Assembly: GCF_963678635.1 (NCBI RefSeq)
Contig: NC_087067.1
Location: 2,604,001 to 2,668,000, forward strand
DNA length: 64,000 nt
Direction: 5' to 3'
DNA from: Symsagittifera roscoffensis
Lineage: Eukaryota; Xenacoelomorpha; Acoela; Convolutidae
In this document: one piece after another, positions 57,303-64,000 of the stretch
How positions within the stretch are numbered: position 1 is the stretch's first letter
Layout: each line of letters opens with the position of its first letter
Program-made: the position numbers and the translations under genes
The notes under the pieces: generated by a model
Told to the model about the DNA's origin: nothing
Databases searched by the model: none
The model's input: only the letters and a program-made list of their open reading frames with translations

Positions 57303-57869
57303 CTATTTTGGGATGAGATTCGTCCGCAACGACGGCATGTCAATCTTCTCGTCGCTTCTTCCTGTCCAGTGGAATACTTGGGCGAACGCTTCGTCTTCTT
57401 TCTGCATCTTTGCAATTTCAGCGGGTGTTCGTTTCCATCGAATCGTCTCGCTATCTTTGTCCGTGTTCGTCGCTGTCTCGTTAACCCTCGCCACCGTTTC
57501 CGTGTTTGTCGCTATCTCGTTAAATCTCGCAACCGTTTCCATTTTCCCCGTGGGTGTGCACCTTCGCAGTGCCTCCTCTAACGAGACTAATTCGGGGTAA
57601 ACTTCACTGGTGTCGTTTTCGTCGTCCGTTGCCCAGTCAGCTTGTACCTTCTCGTCTTTCTCTTGAACCACTCTAACACATTGGTTCTCGTTTATACCCG
57701 GCCAACTTTCCGGTACCTCGTCAATCGAGCCACAATAACTCAAGCTCTCCTGAATCTGCCTTTCACACAACTGTGAATCAGTGATACTGTTCGGCTCTCT
57801 CTGTTCTCCTGGATCTGGCGGGACCTTGGGCAGTTTTCTCGGAACCAGTTTGAGAATCGCATAACGCAA
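57303..57869 (-). pseudogene. Linker where RT/RNase H would be
   Basis: 188 codons, acidic and Thr-rich, with an imperfect tandem repeat (VARFNEIATNTE, TVARVNETATNTD). The end (TPAEIAKMQKEDEAFAQV) is typical of the segment just before the Gypsy integrase zinc domain. No RT motif is present: no YxDD-like box and no TGTYRF-like block. Confidence 0.7.
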
Positions 57870-57899
57870 CGAAACCCCGGACCCTCCCGCCGATCCGTT

Positions 57900-58292
57900 T
57901 CACAATTTGTCACAACCAAAAATCAGACAACATCTGTACTCTTTCGTCAATTGTAGTCCCAGGACCATCTGATTCTTTAGCTCGGGAACCACTAGTGCTT
58001 CAATTTTGTCGTCAATTTCTCCTATTTTCAGATTTGTTGTGATGCATCCCTCGACATTCATTCCTCGACCGTCTGCTGTCAGTAACTGGCCCTCGTATGG
58101 CCGTATCTCTGGCTTGTCTTTAAGACTCCGAGCCACCTCACTGCGGATAAGGATAGTCGTGGCTCCAGTATCCAGTAGTGTCTCTACACACGTCCCGCCC
58201 ACAAGAGCATCCGTAACTGCCCCATAGTGTCCGCAATCTACCTTATGGCTGACACCGGCACATTCGTTTTGTGTTTTCGTCTCCATTTGCAC
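57900..58292 (-). CDS. Retroviral-type aspartic protease
   Basis: 130 codons with LLDTGATTILIR (D-T-G active site) about 40 residues in, a central hydrophobic strand, and MVLGLQLTKEY near the end in place of the usual IIGxD. It works as a dimer in related elements to cut Gag-Pol. Confidence 0.8.
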   Translation of the reverse strand: MQMETKTQNECAGVSHKVDCGHYGAVTDALVGGTCVETLLDTGATTILIRSEVARSLKDKPEIRPYEGQLLTADGRGMNVEGCITTNLKIGEIDDKIEALVVPELKNQMVLGLQLTKEYRCCLIFGCDKL

Positions 58293-58417
58293 ATTCGTCG
58301 TCGACTTGCACTTGTCTACTGAGGCTCTGGATAGGCGATGAAAAAATTACATCGCCTGCTCGTGTCCAATTATCGTCTCGCTCTGTATCTCCTCCTCGAA
58401 TCCTTCATCGAATTTTT

Positions 58418-58699
58418 CTACTGTCGCGGCCTTCGGTAGTTTAAATGATTCGAGGTGTCATGAGGGCACTCCTTCACAGAGTGACCTGTCTGACCGCACT
58501 TGAAACAACTTCCCCGCGTCCCAATTTTCTTCGCGCCATAACAAGCGCTCCCGTAAGACTGCCAGTTTAAATCATTTCCAACTTGATTGTGGTCGAACAA
58601 ATGCATGGGTTGCTGGGCTGTTTTTTGTGGGTAGGGAGCAGGTATAACAGAGTTAACAAACCTACCCATCATGGCCGTCATACTTTGCATCTGTGTCAT
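58418..58699 (-). CDS. Gag nucleocapsid with CCHC zinc knuckle
   Basis: 93 codons containing CFKCGQTGHSVKEC, a standard C-x2-C-x4-H-x4-C knuckle, after a Met/Gln-rich stretch. It is separated by stops from the upstream gag part. Confidence 0.8.
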   Translation of the reverse strand: MTQMQSMTAMMGRFVNSVIPAPYPQKTAQQPMHLFDHNQVGNDLNWQSYGSACYGAKKIGTRGSCFKCGQTGHSVKECPHDTSNHLNYRRPRQ

Positions 58700-59068
58700 T
58701 AGATCATTCTATACACTCAAAAGCTCATTGTGCCGCGAATTCTGCAACTGCATTTAAGTCGCCAGTTCGTCGTGCCGCAAACTCTGCACCTCAATTTGCG
58801 ACGCCACTTCGTCCCGTCTCTGATCAGTACTCGTCTGTGTTCTTCTAAGCTCTGCTCCAGCTCGTCTGGCGCTACCTATCTCTCGATCATCGCTGGTTGA
58901 TCCAGACATGAATTTGGATGCGCCATGCAGCTCTCGAATATAGTTTGACCGCCTCCCGCTGCTCGCTCTGGCAGTATTTTTCGCCAGTTCAAGGGACTGA
59001 GCTCGTGTTACTGCCTGATTGAAACTGTCAAGCTCCTCTCGTAGAAGTAACTACTGCAGTTCTTCTTC

Positions 59069-59566
59069 TTAGTTGCCGTCTATGAACCTCTCACAGTTTA
59101 TGTCGTCTCTCGCATGCTCATTCATATTTTTGTTTGCCACGTCACCTAGCGACCTGACTTTCCTCGAGAACTCTCGCAAGCATTCCTTCTCTCCTTGCAT
59201 CAGATTCTTGAACTCAGCTCTGGCTGCAGCCCGACTTTGGAATGGCATCAGCCGTCGATCCAGTTCGTCGAGCATCCTCCCTAATGTAGGCTCCGGGAAG
59301 CCATCGATTTCCTCTCTGAAATGTGCTGGCATACTCATGAACTCGTCAAGTGCCCAGCTTGTTAAGCTGGTGGGCTGCACCATCCTGGCCTTTTCATCTC
59401 CTCGCCGGTTGTCATCTACAACCCAAGCAAAATGTTTCCTCCAGTCCGTCCAACTCTGGTAATTACATGAGGGGAACCGATCAGGCCTTATCGTTCCAAA
59501 CCCAAACATTCCCTGCTGCCTGTCAAGAGAGTTTGTCGCTGCCACCGCACGCTCTTCGTTATTCAT
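59069..59566 (-). CDS. Gag capsid part
   Basis: 165 codons starting at an ATG at 59566, about 80 bp inside the 5' LTR. It has a capsid-like helical pattern with WRKHFAWVV, then a region (FKNLMQGEKECLREFSRKVRSL) typical of Gypsy Gag. It stops at 59069. Confidence 0.7.
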   Translation of the reverse strand: MNNEERAVAATNSLDRQQGMFGFGTIRPDRFPSCNYQSWTDWRKHFAWVVDDNRRGDEKARMVQPTSLTSWALDEFMSMPAHFREEIDGFPEPTLGRMLDELDRRLMPFQSRAAARAEFKNLMQGEKECLREFSRKVRSLGDVANKNMNEHARDDINCERFIDGN

Positions 59567-59625
59567 CTTCTGTTCAACATGTCTCGCTCAGCACAGTACG
59601 TTTTTGTAACTACAATCCAGAATAT

Positions 59626-59645
59626 GGCCCACCCAGGAGCGCCAA
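59626..59645 (-). other. Primer-binding site
   Basis: Minus strand, next to the LTR end: TGGCGCTCCTGGGTGGG. It starts one base after the LTR. tRNA not identified. Confidence 0.6.
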
Positions 59646-60861
59646 TGTAGATTTCGGGGATTGCTTCTCTAGGTCCGTTCACACACGCTAACTTAAAGGC
59701 ACCGCAAAGTGGTCCCTTTGGTAATGAATTCAGCGGGGCAACCGAGATTCACTACTATCCACAATCCCGAAAGGGTTAAATTGGTGGCAATTTTTACTTG
59801 CCACCTTTCTATGCTGCTTTTGAGACTGTCTCGCTCACTCTCGCCGGTCCCAAGAATTTCCAGTAGAAATTAAATTCAGATAAATATTGGTCCAAAAACA
59901 GAAGGCTCTAGATGGCCCGAATATAGTCTAGTAATCTAATCAAAAGTAAGGGTCCGCGTTCAATCAACACAATTGCAATTCTCTTTTCTATAGATTATCC
60001 TAATTAACGAACTACTCACAGTACTTCCGCTCAATCACTTAGTCCGACCTGCTAAAATTAATAGTGTCACTAAAGATCACTATTCCTTTGAGGTGATTTG
60101 ACTGATCTCTTTACTTCGCGATTCCTTGTTCTCTAACAATTGAAAACCCAACTAATCTCACTACTAGTTATCTCTGTTCTCTAACTAACTGAGAACTAAC
60201 TACTATCTCTTTTTAGCAATAATTCTTCTCTAACTAACTGAGAACCAACCGTTCGCTCTCACAGCACAATTGTTCTGCCTAAGGGTGGGCTACTTGCTTT
60301 TCTCTCTGATGTTTGTCTATTTGAGTTTTAGTTTTAGTTATTGTTATGTCTTCCCTACAAGTCCTGATATTGACTTTGGTACCCTTTTTATAAGGTCTTG
60401 ACTGAATTCTTCCTTTGACGACAATAGTCCTAAGTTCCAATTTCATTAAGGGTATCTCTAACTAAGTGTGCAAATATCAAGTCCAATTAACCAATCTTCC
60501 CGAGGTTCTTATTTAATTATCTCTAGCGTTCTGACCCCCCAGGGGTAGGGGAAGACCCTTTTTATAGATTGCTAACTCATTCTAAGCAAATAAAATTCCG
60601 ATCTATACTCTATTCCAATTCCGACCTTCTAGCTATCATGGGAACGTAATTCGCTTATTAGGGGTAGAGTTGTGCCAAAATTGGAGATTCGAACTATTTG
60701 GACTTCACTGTTTGTTTACTTTTCTTCTCATCTTATTGACTAAACAATCTTCATAGTACGCGCTCCCCATTAGCTTTAAAATACTGCATGCCTTTACCAA
60801 GGTAAAGCTCTCAAACGCAATTTGAGTTAGGCGAAAAAAAGGTTAGATCACCGATCCTACA
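59646..60861 (-). repeat. 5' LTR (minus-strand element)
   Basis: Pairs with 53840-55104 over its whole length, with several indels and many point differences, so the insertion is much older than the copy at 26971-33151. Confidence 0.9.
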
Positions 60862-60866
60862 GTTTT

Positions 60867-61250
60867 ATCTCGAGTTTTTATTTTTTTGTGCTGTTAATCT
60901 AGTAAAGAGTACTGAGAAACACTTTTGACCATCAAAGTTTTTCGAGAAATCTTCATTCTAACAAACGCTTGCATTGAGGGCGACCAAGCTATTTCCTTGG
61001 TCTCTGATGTTTGGCCGGTTCACATCAGTTTGCTCTCATAAATCTGCCTCTACCGCATTGCAAACTTTTCCCTGGGGTTGTTTTGTTTCTTGATATAAAC
61101 TATGTCTTTAAGTTTGGTAGTCTGCTTCTCGGCGTGTCTGCTCAGAAAATGTGGCGATCGAGGCAACAGATCTTCTATTTTTTGGCGTTTTGTCAAAATG
61201 CTGTCTAATCAAAGCATTCACAGTGTTGCAACCTCCTGATGTTTAAATCA
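60867..61250. other. AT-rich flank of the LTR element
   Basis: No gene recognised. The ORF at 61011-61208 has no motif that I can name. Confidence 0.4.
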
Positions 61251-61251
61251 C

Positions 61252-62000
61252 TTGAAACTCGAGCCCTATCAGTCAAAAATCCACTTGGTAGATCTGGCTG
61301 ATACTGTTTTGTCTGTTGGATGGGGTTGCATCCTAGTAGGAAGTATTTCAACCGAGTCACCGCAAAAACTACTTTTTGACCTTCTGATCAATATCAAATT
61401 AAACATGTTTCGCAGAAATTTAGAGAACTCGATGTTTTTTTTTCGTGGGAAAATGTCACCAAACGATTGTTCTGAAATATCTAGTGTTATTGCCTTTTCT
61501 CTTGATCAGTTTTTAAGGTTTTACAGCTGGTTTTTGAGTAAAATCACGATGTTTTTTTTTGAAACCATTTAATGTGTTCATCAGCTAACTGAAAGTTTTG
61601 GGTCCATCAATGAGCGAAAATTTTTTTGAGGCAAAGATCTGTTGCTTTGACATCCAAAAAATCCTCGAAATAAATAAAAAAAAATTTCTAACTTGTGCAA
61701 TCATCCAATTACCAAACTTGAGTCCAGCAGCTGAAACTAATCAGCCCAAAAATAACAATTTTTGTGATTCTTATTGAGCTCGACTTTGCTGCTTCGAAGT
61801 TGAAACTCTTTTCTCTTAACTGTATTCATACACCTACCGAATTGATTTTTGGAGAAGCTTTAGACGACAAGATCGTCTAGGAAGATAGTCAAGCGTTTGA
61901 CTTTTTCCTAAGAGATCTTCAAGCATTTTGTGAAAGAGATATTCGTGCATCTTGGACTATTACGCCTGAATAACAGGTGTTTTATGGATCTATAAAGTCC
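61252..62000 (+). pseudogene. Possible decayed retroelement pol scraps
   Basis: Around 61790-61980 one frame reads HTPTELIFGEALDDK and then FCERDIRASWTITPE, like the end of an LTR-element integrase core. Further upstream SVGWGCILV loosely recalls RNase H. Frames and stops are too broken for certainty. Confidence 0.3.
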
Positions 62001-62730
62001 AATCTAGTGGAAAGTAGCTGAGAGATTGTTTTTTTTTTTAAAATCAAAGATTCTCTGCTGATTGTGGAAGATTTCCTCCTTGCCGCTCAAAGGCTAGTCT
62101 GTGCTCATCATCCAACAACAGGTCAATTTTCGTTAACATTTTCGTTTTTTTTCTATTGCTGAACGATTGCTGTTCCGGGGCCAAAAAACTATTAACTCAT
62201 CGAACAGCTTGTGTTCAAGTGCACTCTGTCTTACAATATTCCGCCAGCAAGGCTCTGTCAGTTTTGGAAAAAATCTGGCGATTGGTGATTATAAAATTGC
62301 TTCTGATACACGGTAACATTTTATTGCATTGCTGAGAAGCAAAAACATGCTGAGTGATTTTAGTATGAACAATTAGTTGCCCTGTTTTTGTTTTTTTTTC
62401 TAGTTTTTATAAAAGAAAAAATTGATAATGTTCAAGCATTTGCAACAGATATAACAGTTTTCAGTTCGAATTTAATCGACTGTTGAGGTGTGTTACAGAT
62501 TAGAAGCCTGTTTAGGTGGAGAAATGATCACAATTTACAGGTTCCTTTTTTAAATTAGTTTTCACACAAATTACTTTCAACATATTTTCATCATTTTTTT
62601 GGATGTGGTTGATTGTTATACTATAAATTATTTAGCGCTCAAACAGGGAAGAAGTTTAATTTCATCACGCAAAGTTTTATTATACTTTTTACTTTTAATG
62701 ACAAATTTTGAGTTTTTTTTAACTTTTCAC
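62001..62730. other. AT-rich stretch, no firm call
   Basis: May include more of the decayed pol sequence. No clean motif seen. Confidence 0.4.
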
Positions 62731-62734
62731 ATCA

Positions 62735-63130
62735 ATTATGAAACACAGAATTATCGGCCAGTTTTTTGGCAGACCAATATTGGTTATATGTTAGAAAAAA
62801 TATGAATTCAGTTGGTTTTTTAAGATCAGTTTGGCTTTCGAAACGATAGGTGAACAATAGCATTGTTATTAGAAATGATGAAAAAACGGTTTCACAAGCA
62901 ATCGGAAATGAATCAGTGTCCGTTTGTTGACCTTAAGAAGGCGTTTGACTCATTAGGTCAAGATCTATAATTTCAAAGTGCAATGCCTATGTATTGAAAT
63001 TTCCACTTTTGGAATTAATTGACTCTTACCTCAATACCCGCAAGCAGTTTTTAGTAAGTAATTAAGCGAAGTCTGATTGAGAGGTATTGCTTTAGGGGTC
63101 TCGCAAGGCTCAGCTTTTTTCAACGATTAG
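62735..63130 (+). pseudogene. Non-LTR (LINE) reverse transcriptase fragment
   Basis: In order: NYRPV...MLEKI (62740-62803), DQFGFRNDR (62825-62851), FVDLKKAFDSLGQD, the catalytic motif A with its Asp (about 62928), SYLNTRKQFL, and GVSQGSAFF around 63097. This order is typical of LINE RT of the Jockey/RTE/CR1 kind. Stops and frame changes break it. The F/YxDD box is not found, because the homology ends at a MITE inserted at 63183 or is lost before it. Confidence 0.75.
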
Positions 63131-63182
63131 CCCGGTAATGTATTTAGTTTGCTCGGCAAGGAGCGGTTGCAGTGTGAAAGAG

Positions 63183-63450
63183 CAGAAGCGAATTTAAGGT
63201 GAGGGGGGGGGGGGGGGGTTGCTACTATGTTAAGACTTCCATTAGTGACTGACTGACCCTAGATTTTTTTTATAATTACGCCTTTGTCGCCAAAATCTTC
63301 CAACTTTTAGGGGGGAGCGCGCAAAAAATTACAACTTTTTTTGGTCAAAATTTTTCAAAAAGTGCATTAAAACGCGGTAAAATCTAACGCCCCCCATCTA
63401 CCCCCATCTACCCTTTCTCCCTCGAGAGGATCATCTTGGATCTGCCCCTG
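63183..63450. mobile_element. hAT-like MITE, perfect 8-bp target duplication
   Basis: Starts CAGAAGCGAATTTAAGG and ends GGATCTGCCCCTG. It is flanked by TGAAAGAG at 63175-63182 and 63451-63458. Length 268 bp, with a run of 14 G near 63205 and the GGGGGAGCGCGC block of the family. It gives the best definition of the family ends, and 8-bp duplications are characteristic of hAT elements. Confidence 0.88.
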
Positions 63451-63530
63451 TGAAAGAGTCAGCAAGCGGTCGATACCTATACCGCTTTTGCTCAAACACG
63501 TGCCACCTATTGTATCATATGGCCAATTAG

Positions 63531-64000
63531 CAGCCAACTTACAAACAACTCATCAACCGCCGCAGAAAAAGAGGAGCAACCGAAAAAACACCAGCTGAAG
63601 TAACAAAATCAACAACGAATAAACAGAAGAAGCTGAAAAGATGTATGAACAAACCGCACATGAAATGCGTTCAAAACATTTTTTGCAACAAACTTCAAAA
63701 TTATCACTTGGAATGTACAAAAACAAGTAAAAAAGTTTTTCGGTTTATTGGTGCGTCAATTCAACATATGCGCCTGAATATTAAGCATGAGTCCCATATT
63801 GACTTTCAGGACTTTGATCCAAATTTAAAAAAAATCAATAATTATCCCAATTTGCCCTATTGTTATATTCATGTTGCTCCTTACAAACCTGTACAATTTC
63901 ATTATTGCAATTCCAAATTGAACTTCTGTTTATTCCCACCAAAAAAAAGACTGAATGCAAGTGGATGCGACAAAGTTTTCTTCGAAATTTTTTTTTTCCT
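63531..64000 (+). CDS. Open frame running off the window, unknown
   Basis: From a possible acceptor (CCAATTAG, ending 63530) one frame stays open for about 156 codons to the window edge. It begins with a strongly basic part (INRRRKRGATEK, then QKKLKR), then cysteines spaced as CMNKPHMKC and CNKLQNYHLEC, then a Tyr/Phe/Asn-rich part. An ATG lies at 63650. I recognise no family. The final residues come from a T run and may be beyond a true exon end. It could be an exon of a real gene or part of a mobile element. Confidence 0.35.

Larger units (their letters stand above)
53840..60861 (-). mobile_element. Ty3/Gypsy element lacking RT and RNase H
   Basis: LTRs of 1265 bp (53840-55104) and 1216 bp (59646-60861) are flanked by GTTTT on both outer sides (53835-53839 and 60862-60866), a perfect 5-bp target duplication. 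Read on the minus strand, the inside has gag, one zinc knuckle, protease, a linker, integrase and a C-terminal region. Only about 650 bp separates the protease stop from integrase, so RT and RNase H are absent. Stops and frameshifts affect all parts. An internal deletion before or after integration would explain it; with the target duplication present, the insertion itself was normal. Confidence 0.92.

Noticed and set aside
36-60000. CRISPR array, operon or bacterial promoter
   Set aside because: No regularly spaced short repeats with unique spacers, and the gene structure is clearly eukaryotic with spliced introns.
61252-61572. 106-codon ORF as a real gene
   Set aside because: Start context and composition are weak; the surrounding frames look like broken pol sequence instead.

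Overview
The window is nuclear DNA of a metazoan, probably an invertebrate. It is AT-rich, with long transposon-filled GT-AG introns, Ty3/Gypsy LTR retrotransposons, tRNA-derived SINEs, hAT-like MITEs and a non-LTR (LINE) reverse transcriptase fragment. I cannot place the species.

The backbone is one plus-strand gene that I assembled from six exons between 8922 and 52713. It encodes a 410-residue rhodopsin-class seven-helix receptor (GPCR). The six pieces join in frame at every GT-AG junction and cover TM1 to TM7 and helix 8. The conserved landmarks fall at canonical spacing: N70 (1.50), D98 (2.50), C148 (3.25), DRY 172-174, the second extracellular loop cysteine C225, P248 (5.50), Y256 (5.58) and CWAP 291-294. 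The receptor lacks a TM4 tryptophan, and TM7 reads SPLLI instead of NPxxY. A AATAAA signal lies 139 bases after the stop.

Inside receptor intron 1, on the opposite strand, is a two-exon gene (17936 to 14926) for a 91-residue secreted peptide precursor. It has a signal peptide, an IDCR-type C-x8-C loop resembling elevenin, then a KR site, a second C-x8-C loop, and a GKR amidation/cleavage signal. The host receptor carries motifs that recall the GPR139/142-like group, which contains elevenin receptors. A ligand gene nested antisense in a candidate receptor gene is the most interesting hypothesis here; the pairing is inference.

Layout. 0-0.7 kb: two adjacent large palindromes with unrelated arms but the same loop. 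1.8-8.1 kb: MITEs (one nested in another), a possible small cysteine-rich gene (2347-2950), a SINE and a hAT-like copy. 9.1-25.3 kb (receptor intron 1): an envelope-like ORF remnant on the minus strand, the peptide gene with a TA-rich palindrome array in its intron, and a truncated Ty3/Gypsy element (19672-24413). 25.5-34.2 kb (intron 2): a young Ty3/Gypsy copy with 216-bp LTRs (26971-33151) and a SINE. 34.4-40.6 kb (intron 3): a SINE and a heavily decayed minus-strand relative of the preceding Gypsy copy. 40.8-51.8 kb (intron 4): four diverged tandem units carrying a foldback, MITE, TA-palindrome array and hAT-like copy. 53.84-60.86 kb: a minus-strand Ty3/Gypsy element with 1.2-kb LTRs and a 5-bp target duplication that keeps gag, protease and integrase but has no reverse transcriptase or RNase H. 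61-64 kb: pol-like scraps, a LINE reverse transcriptase fragment, a hAT-like MITE with a perfect 8-bp target duplication, and an ORF that runs off the window.
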